From contig JACVTC010000080.1 of assembly GCA_016946835.1 (NCBI GenBank), forward strand, positions 64,001 through 128,000: a stretch of 64,000 nt of DNA, given 5' to 3'. This DNA is from Neocallimastix lanati (nom. inval.). Its lineage: Eukaryota > Neocallimastigomycota > Neocallimastigomycetes > Neocallimastigales > Neocallimastigaceae. The notes beneath the pieces are model-generated. The model had not been told where the DNA came from. It saw only the letters and a list, made by a program, of their open reading frames with translations, and ran no database searches. Shown piece after piece: positions 11,106 to 22,068 of this stretch (position 1 is its first letter; each line of letters opens with the position of its first letter). A program made the translations under genes and the position numbers.

Positions 11106-11916
11106 ATCGTTATTTATTTTTTATTTTTTTTTTGAAGGATTGTTTAAGTTACTACGTGCTGCTCTCTCCCGACTAATCTCGACAAATTTACGCAGCTCCA
11201 CTGCGTTACGTGCTCAATTTTCTCGCTTGTCTCCGTGAGCAGCACTGCGTAACGAGTACTTAGGGTGTTTTTGGAATTTAATATCATAGTGTTTTTTGCA
11301 TATGTTGATATAAAAACCATAGCGTTGATGATATATAAATTTTTGGAAGGCAATTGTTTAAAATTAGTAAAATAAAAATAGCATAGTTTTTAATAAAATA
11401 ATGATAAAAACCTAGTATATTTTAATTAATACTTTCAGGCATATTATTATTAATTATTATTATTATTTTTATTATTATTTTAATTATTTTAATTAATATT
11501 ATTATTATTATTTTTATAAATATTTTAATTATTATTTTTATAATTTTATTAATATTTTTATATGAACAATATAGCTGTATGATTGTATTTGTATGCCATT
11601 TTACTACACTTTTGCTAATATTTTTATATAAAATATTCAGCAAAATTCACTATAGTTTTGAACATATATATGCATATATTTGGCATACAAATACAATACT
11701 GCCCTATTTATTCGTAAGCCTTATATTAATATATATGATGAACAACATAGGTATATAATGCTAAAACTATGCAAAAAACTATACCATTTTGTTCAAAAAA
11801 AATATAAAAATAAAAAATAAAATAAAAATAAAAATAAAAAAATAAATAAAATATATATGCATAGTTTTAGCATAATTATAACATAAATATACATATATAT
11901 ATATTAGCAATATAAT
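11106..11916. mobile_element. insertion inside LINE A with two inverted-repeat pairs and a GC-rich block
   Basis: This ~810 bp splits the LINE A protein between SVSKFL (11917) and FLNSKIP (11105). It contains a GC-rich block at 11150-11270 whose ends pair (GTGCTGCTC with GAGCAGCAC) and which holds an inner hairpin (ACGCAG/CTGCGT) and a repeated CACTGCGT(T/A)ACG. Further right are two inverted pairs: ATTGTATTTGTATGCCA at about 11582-11598 with its complement at 11679-11695, and TGCTAAAACTATGCA at about 11759-11773 with its complement at 11857-11871. It looks like a non-autonomous DNA element or several small ones. No clean target-site duplication was identified, and no protein family was recognised in the short open frame at 11144-11353. 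Confidence 0.55.
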
Positions 11917-12573
11917 TTAAAGAAATTTACTAACAGAAAAGAGAGCTTTAGTAACTTTAGAGTTAAGTAATTTAATAATAGGGTTCAACGATAAGCTTTT
12001 ATCAAATGGTATACCTAAATAGGTATAACATTTAGTTATTGGGATTGGTTGACCAGCAAGATAAAAAGTAGAATCTCTTTTATTTTGAAAAAGAGGTGTG
12101 TCTGGTCGAATCACCATCATTGCACACTTGTTAATTCCAAAATTCATCATATTAAACTTAGTCCATTCATTTACCTTCTTAAGCATTTTTTTTAACTTAG
12201 TTCTTGACGGTGCGCATAGAACAATATCATCTGCAAAGGGTCCACCATAACATCTAGATACGCCTAAAGGAATTCCAAGTTCTGAAAAATCATTAAAAAT
12301 GTCATTAATAAAAAGATTGAAAAGAATTGGTGATAGTGGACAACCTTGTCTAACTCCTTTCTTAATATTAACAGATTCCGAATATTGATCATCAATTTTA
12401 ACACTGGCTTTGGAAGTCAAATATAGATTTTTTATAAATTGATAACATTTACCTCTAATACCTAAAGCATCTAATTTTTATAAAATATTACCTATTGGAA
12501 CAGAATCATATGCCTTTTTTAAATCTAGAAAAGCAAGGTAAGTTTCTATATTATCATTTTTACGCCTTTGACA
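11917..12573 (-). pseudogene. LINE A reverse-transcriptase core
   Basis: The longest uninterrupted part (12420-11917) carries the RT palm motifs: RQGCPLSPILFNLFIND, then FADD as the catalytic pair, and YTYLGIPF in the thumb. Upstream in the same frame (12573-12421), motif A (FLDLKKAYDSV) is present, followed by one in-frame TAA. The catalytic Asp residues are thus kept although the frame is closed. The upstream end is cut by the target-site copy of LINE B; the matching RT sequence continues beyond it at 14066-14110 (PEAISIREICQRR reads across the insertion). Confidence 0.85.
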
Positions 12574-12582
12574 AATTTCTCG

Positions 12583-12586
<4 letters not shown>
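12574..12586. repeat. target-site duplication of LINE B, left copy
   Basis: AATTTCTCGAATT, identical to 14053-14065. It abuts the poly(T) (poly(A) on the element strand) of LINE B. Confidence 0.85.
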
Positions 12587-12622
<36 letters not shown>

Positions 12623-14052
12623 CTAGGAATAAACTTTATTTAATAATATTTTTTTTTTTAAAAAAAATACATGAAGTTTAAATACATGAAATTTTTTTTT
12701 TTATATTAATATTAAAAAACTACGTTATGAGATTCGAGGACGAAAAAGCCTCTAACTCTTCCCATTCATCGAAGATAACTCCATGTGGATGAAAATTATC
12801 ATTCGAATCTGTATCAGAATTTCTTCTTTGCCTTATCGTTACGACGTCGACGCTCTTGACAACGGTAGGTCTAACACTATACAAATCGATCATGGTGTAA
12901 AAATCACCAATCACAATAGGCATAACGTTAGTAAGGAATTCCGCAAGCCCCACAAAATATGAAATCGGGAAAGAAGACTCGTTCGAAGGTGATTGAAAAA
13001 TATTATTAATATATCGCCTTCTTTCCCCCGAGCCGATCTTTAAGATTTCAAATACTGCATTTCCGCCAAGAAGGAGACACAGCACGTAAAAATTGATATT
13101 ATCATCAAAATCTTCCTCTTCATCATCAGGAATGTTCAATGATTTCTCATGAACAATAAGAGAAAAATTAATAAAAATTTCATCAACAAAGGGAATGAAA
13201 TGTTGCCTAAATTCTTCAAATTTAGGACATAAAAGTATCCAGTGTGTAAAACTAGGTATGCTGTTACTCTCACCACAACAAGGGCAGTATGTTGGGCAAT
13301 TTTCTGATACTAGATTACTTTTAACATACGTTTTTACATCAAATTTGAATCCACATTTAATTCGTCCAATCCAAAAAAATCCAAGAGAAAATTGTGAAAA
13401 TTTAAGTGATAGACGTTGAATAAATTTTTTAAAACCAAATTTAAATTTCTTGTATTTTGTAGATCTGATCGCAGGAATGCTTGAATAATGAATATTTTCC
13501 CAGTAAAACTTCCTTATTTCTCCAGGAAGTTTATTATTGTGCTTGTGTACTGCTAAACTCCGTGCTTTTTTCGTCCATGAATAGTGAGAAAGTGTAGGTA
13601 TATTTTTGACTAAATGAGAAATAATACAAAAAGAATCTTTCCACTTTTTAAAACATCGAATCATCGCCTTAGCACAAAAACTAGCTATAGGAGGTATAGA
13701 AAGTTCCTTAGACATATTGTAAATTGAAGTATTGGAGGTTTTATTTTTAAACCCGAAACTCCAATACAAACCTCGATTAAAAGTAGTTTGAGCTTTTTCA
13801 GTATTCTTTTTATTTGAACCAAGTAAGGGAGCATAATAAAGAACTGAACTAAGGACAAAAGAAACTAGTATACGAGTTTTAAAGTAGAAAGGAACATTCC
13901 TATTGGTTAAAAATCTAAAGAAAGAGTTAACTGTATAATTAATTTTACTATTCATCTTAGCAATAATAGGTTTTAAATCCAACGATTCATTAAAAGGTAT
14001 ACCAAGATATGTATATTGATTAGTGCTTGGTATATAGTTCATACCAAGCACT
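12587..14052 (-). mobile_element. LINE B: 5'-truncated non-LTR retrotransposon nested in LINE A
   Basis: The element ends on its 3' side in a pure tail (T run 12587-12619 on the plus strand) preceded by an AATAAA-type signal near 12630-12640. Its 5' end stops abruptly within the RT thumb. Perfect 13-base target-site duplications flank it (12574-12586 and 14053-14065). This is the classical mark of target-primed reverse transcription. It is younger than LINE A because it interrupts that element, and its remaining reading frame is still open. Confidence 0.9.
12720..14051 (-). CDS. LINE B ORF2 C-terminal part (RT thumb to Cys-His finger), 5'-truncated
   Basis: 443 open codons up to the natural stop at 12720. 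The N-terminal part begins in the RT thumb (YTYLGIPFNESLDLKPI) and continues into the region after the RT (YYAPLLGSNKK, then FNRGLYW). At about residues 255-285 there is a Cys-rich finger (CPTYCPCCGES, later H and LLCP) typical of the C-terminus of many LINE ORF2 proteins. An acidic stretch (DDEEEDFDD) follows, and a hydrophilic end. The polymerase catalytic core and any endonuclease are absent because of 5' truncation, so it encodes no active enzyme. The first Met is not the true start. Confidence 0.85.
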   Translation of the reverse strand: MLGMNYIPSTNQYTYLGIPFNESLDLKPIIAKMNSKINYTVNSFFRFLTNRNVPFYFKTRILVSFVLSSVLYYAPLLGSNKKNTEKAQTTFNRGLYWSFGFKNKTSNTSIYNMSKELSIPPIASFCAKAMIRCFKKWKDSFCIISHLVKNIPTLSHYSWTKKARSLAVHKHNNKLPGEIRKFYWENIHYSSIPAIRSTKYKKFKFGFKKFIQRLSLKFSQFSLGFFWIGRIKCGFKFDVKTYVKSNLVSENCPTYCPCCGESNSIPSFTHWILLCPKFEEFRQHFIPFVDEIFINFSLIVHEKSLNIPDDEEEDFDDNINFYVLCLLLGGNAVFEILKIGSGERRRYINNIFQSPSNESSFPISYFVGLAEFLTNVMPIVIGDFYTMIDLYSVRPTVVKSVDVVTIRQRRNSDTDSNDNFHPHGVIFDEWEELEAFSSSNLIT

Positions 14053-14065
14053 AATTTCTCGAATT
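14053..14065. repeat. target-site duplication of LINE B, right copy
   Basis: AATTTCTCGAATT, identical to the copy at the poly(A) end. The LINE A reading frame continues directly to its right. Confidence 0.85.
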
Positions 14066-14250
14066 GAAATAGCTTCAGGTCATCTATATTGAGGAAAGTA
14101 GATATTACCTATAAAATATTTTTGATTCCAAAATGACGTCAGACTAACTGATATAATTTAATTGTAGTTGTCATTTTCAGCAGTGTATGAGCAAGAATTA
14201 CGAACACATTGATATATAAACTTCCCATTCCAGGAATTTTGGAATTAAAA

Positions 14251-14789
14251 ATAAGAAAAACAGAATTGTAACCAAAAATAGAAGGATGCTTATTATCAAT
14301 TTTTATATATAAATACTAATAAAATAAAACAAAAACTACATAAATATATTTTATAATTTTTTTTATATTATTTTTAATTTTTACTTTATTTTTTATTAGA
14401 TTTTATTAAATATATACATATATATTTAATTATTTTTTATTATAAAGATAATATATTATATTATTATTTATTATTTTTAATTTTATAAATAAATGAATTA
14501 ATAATTTTTAATATTTATAAATTTAATATATATGATATAATTATTATAGTAATTATTTATTAATAAAAATTTTAATATATATAACAGTGTTTTAATTTTT
14601 TTTAATATTTAAATTTCCTACAGTATATATATTATGTATATAAATATATAATATAAATATATTTATATAAAATTTTATAATATTTATTTAATTGTATAAA
14701 TAATTTTCAATTTTTTCTTTATTATGCTTAAAAGACAACTTCAATGTCAAATAGTAACTTTATTTTTTAGGTATTCCTTTTTTTTAAAT
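14251..14789. other. AT-rich spacer
   Basis: Runs of A/T with no open frame of note. It lies between the old LINE end and the 3' end of the LRR-CBM18 gene, so it should contain that gene's 3' UTR and polyadenylation site. No single site can be picked with confidence. Confidence 0.5.
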
Positions 14790-17221
14790 TTATTTACATT
14801 GACCAAATTCTGATTGGCAACCGCGGCTACTCTTACAGTAGTCATCAGACTTTCCACAGTAACCATATTTACTGCAGCAGTATCCTTTCTTACAAATAGC
14901 AACTCCCTTTCCACATTTGTCAGTAGAATTAGTTGGTAAACTATTATTCTTCTTAGTGGTTTTGGTAGTCTTAGTAGTTTTAGTGGTCTTAGTAGTCTTC
15001 TTAGTAGTTTTCTTAGTACTTGTTTTAGTGGTTTTAGTAGTCTTCTTAGTAGTCTTCTTAGTACTTGTTTTAGTGGTTTTAGTAGAGGACTTCTTGGTAG
15101 TGTAAGAAGTCTTGCAAAGAGATCTAAGTTTGCTTGGAAGCTTTTGGCAGAAGTTAACATCACTTAATGAATCTTCAATTTTTAATTCTTTAAGATGAGT
15201 AAGACTCTTTAAAGAAGATAAATCAGTAGCGTAAATTGCACGAACATCAATTTCTAACTTTTCAAGTTTAGTGAATCCGGCAATAATCTTAATGTCATCA
15301 TTTTCTAAAGAGGTATTTCCATATACAGTTAAAGACTTTAAGGAACCATTATTCTTGAAAAGTCTTACGTCTTGTCTGCTGTTAGCGATTAATTTTCTTA
15401 AATTCTTAAGATTCTTTAAAGAAGATTCCTTTAATTCAGATGAATCGTATTGACAATCGACAAATTCAACAGTTTCAAGACCAGTTAATGTGGCTAAAGC
15501 ATCAACTCCATTTTGTTCTAAGAAAATTCTATATAATTTAACTTCCTTAACTTTGGTTGATCCTTTAATAGATACTAATTCATCATTACTTTTAACAGTG
15601 ACTGAAGTAGCGGTGGTCTTGGATTTAGTAGTTTTAGTGGTTTTGGTTTTAGTAGAAGTCTTCTTAGTGCTTTTGGTTTTAGTAGAAGTCTTCTTAGTAG
15701 TAGTCTTCTTAGTGGAAGTCTTCTCAGGAGAAAAAGATCTTGGATAACAACTATTATTTAATTAAATAAATAAATAATAAAATCATTAATAAAATATTTA
15801 ATAATTAATTTTAATTAAGTTACTATAAATCATTTATTTAAATCATAACTTACACAGATTTAATAACCTTTGGAACAAAGTCACATAAATTAACTTCACC
15901 TGCGTCTTCAACAAGATCTCTAAAATATTATAGAAATAAATTTATTAAAATATTAATATATCGAATATATGTAATATTTAAAATTAGAATTTTAATATAT
16001 TAAAAAATAGGAAAAATTATTATTTATTACAATTCTTTGAGATTCTTAAGACTCTTTAAGTAAGATAAATCTTTAGTAACTTCACGAACATTAATTTGTC
16101 TATTTTATTCATTTTAATTTTAAATAAAAAATATATTAATAAAAAAAATATATTTCAAAAAATAATTAATTAATTTATTATATCGTCAATTTAATTACAA
16201 TCTTTCAAGTTCAGTGAATTTAGAAATAATCTTAATATCGTCTTTGTCAATTGAAGTATTTCCATTTATTTTTCTTTTAAATTATAAATAATTATAATAA
16301 TTAATTATAATATAAAAAGTATTTTAATATTAATAATATTAATATAATTTATTTATAAATTAATATTTATTATAAATGTTTTTTTTATTTATAATTAAAA
16401 AAAATTTTCAAAAAAAATTTTTTTTCATATCATAAAAGATTTGAATTTACTTACAAAGTTTTTAAGTTCTTAGCATACTTAAAGGCAGGTAATTCAGATC
16501 TAACAGATCTTTATATATTATATTTAATAATATAAATAATTAATTATTTATAAAAAAAAATAAATATTTTAAAATTTAATAATTTTATTAATTCATTAAT
16601 ATTAATTAATTAATTTTTCAAGTTGAAAAAAATATTTACAAATATGTTAATTTAGAGAAGTCCTTGAAGTATGATGAATCTAAGCTGTCAACATATTCAC
16701 ATCCATTAAATTCGCTTTAATTATTTCAAAAAATGAACATTAAAAAATTATAAATAAATAAAATTAAGTATATGAAATTAATGAAAATACTTTTATAAAT
16801 TTATATATATTAATTGGAATTATTAAAATAATAATAATTACATTTTTTGAGCTTTAGTGAATTTAGAAATGATTTTAGCATCTTCCTTGTTGATAATGAC
16901 ATGAGTTAATTTTCTAATGAAAAAAATTTTTTTTCAAAAATGTTAAATAAAATTTTAATATTAATATATTTTAATTATAATTTAATTATATATATATGTA
17001 GATAATTAAATTTATTTAAATGATATTAATTAAAATTGAATAAATATATAATTAATATTATCTATTGATAATTACAATTCAGTGACATTTCCATTGCTAT
17101 CACATTTGTAACTAATGCTTCCAGTATCTAAACTTTTACCGTATTTCTTAGCATCATCACATTGTGAAGCTAAAGCACCAAGAGTAAGAAAAGAATATAA
17201 GAAAGTTCTAAGGAATTTCAT
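14790..17221 (-). CDS. secreted LRR protein with Thr/Lys-rich linkers and C-terminal chitin-binding (CBM18) domain
   Basis: Eight exons (minus strand): 17221-17076, 16913-16842, 16714-16640, 16508-16455, 16273-16199, 16099-16031, 15919-15854, 15750-14790. All introns are GT-AG and phase 2; the sum is 1518 nt, 505 residues, one open frame. It opens with a signal peptide (MKFLRTFLYSFLTLGALAS). Residues ~45-185 are short LRRs, one per small exon. Residues ~193-236 are a Thr/Lys linker, ~237-398 a second LRR block, ~399-456 a longer Thr/Lys linker. Residues ~463-504 are a hevein-type CBM18 with eight Cys (CCSKYGYCG core). The LRRs resemble BspA-like surface repeats. The product is predicted to be secreted and to bind chitin, perhaps its own cell wall; that role is inferred. 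A second copy of its upstream region lies at 9290-9575. Confidence 0.85.
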
Positions 17222-17384
17222 TTTTTTTTTTCAATTATTACGTTTAGTATATAAAAGTATTATCTTTTTATTTAATATTTTTTTTTTTTTTTGAAGAAAA
17301 ATTAGATTATGACGAAATAGAGATCTATTTATAATTGAAAGAAAATAATAATAGTAACAGCAATATAAAATAAAAAAAAAAATA
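17222..17384 (-). promoter_or_regulatory. probable promoter/5' UTR of the LRR-CBM18 gene
   Basis: A/T-rich sequence directly upstream of the start codon, with poly(T) runs on the plus strand (A-rich leader on the gene strand). No TATA box can be singled out in this composition. The assignment rests on position and on the conserved block farther upstream. Confidence 0.35.
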
Positions 17385-17640
17385 TTCGAATGACACACAT
17401 TTTTAATAAGCATTGATCATTGGTTATAGATTAATCAATCTAAATCTTATTAAATATTAAAAAAATTTTTTTGTAAAAAGAAATAGAAATTTAATAAAAA
17501 TAATAATAAAAATAATAAAAGCTGTAACAAAAAAAAAAGAATATTCTAATTACTATGTTAGACAAAATTAATTAAAAATATTGATCTATTATTGATAATA
17601 GTTATGAATGACAAAAAAGGAAAAATAAAAAAGAATATTC
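17385..17640 (-). repeat. conserved block upstream of the LRR-CBM18 gene, duplicated at 9290-9575
   Basis: See 9290-9575 for the shared motifs. That this block sits at a fixed place upstream of a start codon and was copied with order preserved suggests a duplicated gene flank, possibly holding regulatory sites. Confidence 0.6.
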
Positions 17641-18236
17641 TATTTCAAGAACTATCCATTGTTTCACAATAAATAAATTAATAAAAAAAATTGATATACA
17701 AATCAAAGTTCGAGGTACAATTATTAGGATTTATTGTTAACTTTATGATAAAGATTGCCTTGGTGAAGTTATATAATTTATTTATGTAATTTATTAATAT
17801 AATATAATTTTATTTATTTATTTATTAAATATTTATTTATTTATTTTATAATTTAAATTTATTTAATTCATATTGAATATTACTAACCTAATTTTATTAA
17901 TAAAAATATATTTAATTTAATATTATAATTTTAATTGAATGAATGGCAAATTGCAAAATTGAAAAATTACGAAGAATAAATATAAAGAAAAAGGTATTCT
18001 TTAATTATAAACTATTCTAAAATAATAAATAATAAGAATTAAATATTTAGTTGAATATTATAAAAAGTATAATATAAATAATAAAATATTTATAATAAAT
18101 AGAACATATAAAAATATAATAAAATATAATAAAAATAATTAAAATGAAATAAAATAAAACTTAATTTATAAATTATTTACATAACATAAAATTTATGATA
18201 TAAAATTTATTTTACATTGATTTTATGTATTTAATA

Positions 18237-18244
18237 GAATTTAT
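18237..18244. repeat. 8-bp target-site duplication of the MULE, left copy
   Basis: GAATTTAT, identical to 21667-21674. Confidence 0.85.
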
Positions 18245-18674
18245 GGGGGAGTGTGCATTTCGAAAATTTTTATTACATAAATTTGTATTTTGTTGTATGG
18301 CTTAAATATTTTTAATTTTAAGCCACTTAATTTTATTAAAAATTTAATGAATAATAGTTAATTAATTAATTAAATAAAATTACATTCTCAAAAATTTTCA
18401 AACACGTAATATTACGTGGGGCGTATATCTAATTGTATCATAATATTGTGGCTTTTTTCTACAATTTTTAAAAAGCCATATATTCACATTATGGCGTGAA
18501 TAATAAATGTGGTGATATTTTATGACGAAAATTTATAAGCCACCAAGAATTTGGCGAAACTCAACTGAACGAAATTTAACTTTTGGCGAAATACAACACT
18601 TCAATAAATAATAATTAGGTTAGGTATTTCTATTTAACATTGAAAAATAAAATAAAAAATAAAATAAAAATAAG

Positions 18675-18930
18675 AAATAAGAAAACTTTTTTTTTAAACA
18701 TAGAAAATAAAATAAAAATAAATAAACATTTTATTTTTTAATGCTTAAAAAATAAAATAAAAATAAAATAAAAATAAATAAACATTTTATTTTTTAATGC
18801 TTAAAAAATAAAAAAAAAAAAAAAAAATAAGAAATAAGAAAACTTCTTTTTTAAACAATAAAAATAAAATAAAAATAAATAAAAATTTATTTTTTAAGCA
18901 TTAAAAAATAAAAAAAATAAAATAAAATAA
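18675..18930. repeat. duplicated A/T-rich blocks inside the MULE
   Basis: Three to four imperfect copies of a ~60-90 base block, each holding AATAAACATTTTATTTTTTA or a close variant followed by TGCTTAAAAAATAAA. Another pair of direct repeats inside the element (AATAATCTTAATTTAAAAAA followed by ATGCTAG) lies at 20591-20625 and 20671-20710. Confidence 0.65.
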
Positions 18931-19150
18931 AATAAAAAATAAAAAATAAAAATAAAAATAAATAAATAAATAAAATAGTAAATAAAGAAATAATAAATAA
19001 TTAATAATTAAATAATTATTTAAATAATTATATAATTAATTAAAAAAAGGTTTATTATTTTAAATATTAAAAAAAAAAAAAAAAAAAAAAGTTTCAAAGC
19101 ATTTAAAAGTATATTTATTAAAATATTTTATTGAAAAATTTTAATTATTA

Positions 19151-20590
19151 ATGGAAGACAATATAGAAATTGAAATAAGTGAAACAAATCGAGGAAATGA
19201 ACAAATTATTATTAATAAAAAATACAAATTTAATTTTTCATTTCAAAGGAAAGATAAATCAAAAATCTATAGATGCACTGAATATAAGACTTTAAATAAA
19301 TGTAAATCTTTAATTATTTTAAATGATAAAAAGGAGGTTTTAAAATATGAAAGTTTACATAACCATCTCGAAAAAGAAATTGATGTGTCTATATCAGTAG
19401 CAAAGCATAAAATTAAGGAAGAAATTAAGAAAAATTCAATTCCTATGGATATAAAACCTAAACATATATTTATGCCGTTTCTCAAGAAATGGGACTTATA
19501 TGTCCCGAATATAGTACAATTAGATTCCAAATAATAAGAAATATAAATAAACAATTTCCACCAAACATAAAAAGTTTTGATGATATTCCCATTGAATCAG
19601 AATATTATAAAACGAAAAGAAATGAAAATTTTATGATATTTAAAAATACTGATCTAATAATATTTCAATCACCATTCCAAGCATATTTATTTTCGAATTA
19701 TCATAAAAATATATTTGCGTACGGTACATTTTATGCAGCACCGAAATTTAGTTATCAGTTATTTATAACAAAAACTTATGTTGGGGAATTTAATATGTTT
19801 TACACTACTTCCATTTCTATATTAAAAAATAAAAAACAATCTACATATGAAACATTAATTAAAGAAATAAAAAAAAATGCAAATAAATTTAGGAGTAATA
19901 CATTAATTACTACAACTAATTTTCATTGTGATTTTGAACAAGGTATATCTAATGCCGCAAAAAAAGTTTTTCCCAATATAAATATTAAATATTGTGTTTT
20001 GCATTACAAAAGATCATTAGAAAAACAAAAAAATATATTATGTTATCATGAAGTGAAGAATAATAATGATGTATATATTTATTATAAAGCTATTTCGAAC
20101 TTACCGTTTATAAACCCTAACTATATATTTGATATTTATATTATAATAAAAAGAATTTGTCAAAAAAAAAAGTATAATAATTTTCTGCAATTTTTAGAAT
20201 ATTTTAATAAAAATTATTTACTTAAGTATAATGTTAATAATTGGAATTATTATGAAAATATAGAGCATTTAACAAACAATGCATCAGAATCTTATAATAG
20301 CTACTTAAATAATATATTTCCAAATAAACCTTTATTTTATAAATTAATATATATATTAAAAGAAGAAGAAAATTTATCTTATAATGATTATCAAAGGAGA
20401 ACTAAAGGAAATTGGAAAAAAAAAAAAGAAAAAAATTTTTAGTGCAACTGATGAAATTAAAATTTTAATTGAAAATTACAAAAGTAAGGAAATAAATTTA
20501 TTTTATAATGGATGCAACAGAAATGAATTAATTAAATTATGGAAAGAATGTTTAATTGATTTAAACGATATAAATATTAATTTAAAATAA
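19151..20590 (+). pseudogene. MULE transposase with FLYWCH zinc finger, frameshifted and lacking a catalytic Asp
   Basis: 19151-19534 encodes a FLYWCH-type zinc finger (KYKFNFSFQRK, Cys at TEYKTLNKCKS, HNH at the end). A one-base frameshift near 19470 moves into 19489-20442, where the sequence resumes as VSQEMGLICPEYS and covers the DDE core: YGTF at the first catalytic block, then NFHCDFEQG, then CVLHYKRS, then NNASESYN. A second frame change falls in an A-run near 20420, and 20384-20590 gives the C-terminus. The first catalytic block, DGTF in the family, reads YGTF (TAC for GAC), a single-base loss of the first catalytic Asp. Two frameshifts plus this change make it inactive. Related C-terminal fragments lie at 22385-22705 and 63325-63480. 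Confidence 0.85.
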
Positions 20591-21666
20591 ATAATCTTAA
20601 TTTAAAAAAATGCTAGAAAAATAAAAATTTATTTATTTTAAATTTATATTTATAATCGTTTAAATAATAATTAAATAATCTTAATTTAAAAAAATGCTAG
20701 AAAAATACAAATTTATTTACCTATTGTGTTTATTTAATAATCTTAATAGAAATTATCTTTTAGTTATTTTTATTAAGTAATTTATAACTAAAACCGATTT
20801 ATTTGATACTAGTTAAAATTTTATTAATATCAATATCAATATTATATAATTATAAATTTTATTAATATATCAATATTATATTATTATAAATTTTATTAAT
20901 ATCAACATACTTTTCAAAGTTAATTATGTTATTAAAAATATTAAATTCAATAAAAGATTTTTTTTATTTTATTAAAATTATAATTGTTATTATTATATTT
21001 TAATAATAATTGATTCATATTGATCAAACATTATAAATATTACTATGCAAATAATTAATTATTTTAATAGGATCAATTATTCAGCTCTTATTGTTTTAAT
21101 TTTTAATTCTTACATCATTTAAATTAATATATATGTATATAGTTTATGAAAATATGAATTATTTTATTTTATTCAGTCTGTACTTTATATTCAAATTTCA
21201 ACTATTTATTTTATTTTATTTTATTTTATTTTATTTTATTTTATTTTATTTTATTTTATTTTATTTTATTCAATCTGTACTTATATTTATGTTTCTACTA
21301 TTTATTTTATTTTATTTCGTTTTATTTTATTTTATTCAATCTGTATTTTCTGTTGATAATATAAACAAGGTATTAATGTATTAATAATAATTAATAATAT
21401 TTAAAATAAAATAAAAAAAATATAATAATTATTATATATATGTAGTAATTATATATATATTTTTATTTAATTTTCTAAAAAAAATTTTTTTAGTCATAAT
21501 AAACGTTTGTCTTAATTATTTTTATTATTATTTAAAAATTTATTTATTCATTTATAATTTATTTATTCATTTATTTATTTATTACATTATAATACGCCAT
21601 GTTTTCCGAAATACACTACAACAAAATACAAATTTATGTAATAAAAATTTTCGAAATGACACCCCC

Positions 21667-21674
21667 GAATTTAT
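21667..21674. repeat. 8-bp target-site duplication of the MULE, right copy
   Basis: GAATTTAT, identical to 18237-18244. Confidence 0.85.
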
Positions 21675-22068
21675 GATGTGAATGTAATATCGACATAATT
21701 TATGTATAATCAGCATAAATATTTGTACAATGCGTATAAATTATGTTATACGCCACAACTTTCAATGTATATTTATATTTATTGTATTTTAGCATTAAAA
21801 AAAATAAAATAAAAACTAAAAAAATAATAAAAAAATAAATAAGTTTTCTGTTAAGAATTTTATTTTATTTTTATTTATTTCCAATTATTTAACTAATCTT
21901 CATTTTATTATTATATTTTATTATTAAATATTTAATAATAAAACCTTTCCATTTTATTTTATTTAAATAAAATAAATAAAATTTTATATTTTATTATTAA
22001 AATAATTAAATAATAAAATAAAATTTATTTTAATATTAAATATTTATTATTAATAAAATTTAAATATT

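Larger units (their letters stand above)
9774..14250 (-). mobile_element. LINE A: old non-LTR retrotransposon, broken and twice invaded
   Basis: Reverse-transcriptase pieces run on the minus strand. Upstream of the nested LINE B there is a short part near 14066-14110. The RT core is at 12573-11917: FLDLKKAYDSV motif A, RQGCPLSPILFNLFIND, FADDIVL catalytic motif, YTYLGIPF. The part after the RT is at 11105-10560. A CCHC-type finger (CPCC, then H and C) is at 10555-10091 with an Asn/Ser-rich stretch. The 3' end is at 10338-9774. It is interrupted by LINE B (12587-14052) and by a non-LINE insertion (11106-11916). Stops include a TAA in the RT after GNIL. A T-rich tail region on the plus strand lies left of 9774. 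The element cannot be active. Confidence 0.85.
18245..21666 (+). mobile_element. full-length MULE DNA transposon with terminal inverted repeats
   Basis: The left end (18245-18297) and right end (21617-21666) are inverted copies: GGGGG(A)GTGT, then CATTTCGAAAATTTTTATTA and about 25 more identical bases, differing only by small indels at the outer tip. Eight-base target duplications (GAATTTAT) flank the element at once outside the GGGGG tips, as expected for Mutator-like elements. The interior holds a broken FLYWCH/MULE transposase gene (19151-20590), A/T-rich duplicated blocks at 18675-18930, and short GGC/GCC inverted motifs near 18280-18560. Length is 3,422 bp. Confidence 0.9.

Noticed and set aside
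11144-11353. 69-codon open frame as a gene
   Set aside because: It spans a block full of inverted repeats, resembles no family, and lies inside an insertion in a dead LINE.
14917-15747. Plus-strand open frames rich in Val and Leu
   Set aside because: They are antisense shadows of the Thr/Lys linkers of the LRR-CBM18 gene.
20384-20442. Programmed frameshift in the MULE transposase A-run
   Set aside because: The gene also has a frameshift outside any homopolymer (near 19470) and has lost a catalytic Asp, so decay is the simpler explanation.
21133-21384. Open frame of 83 codons
   Set aside because: It is produced by a TTTTA microsatellite inside the MULE and codes only Phe, Tyr, Ile and Leu repeats.
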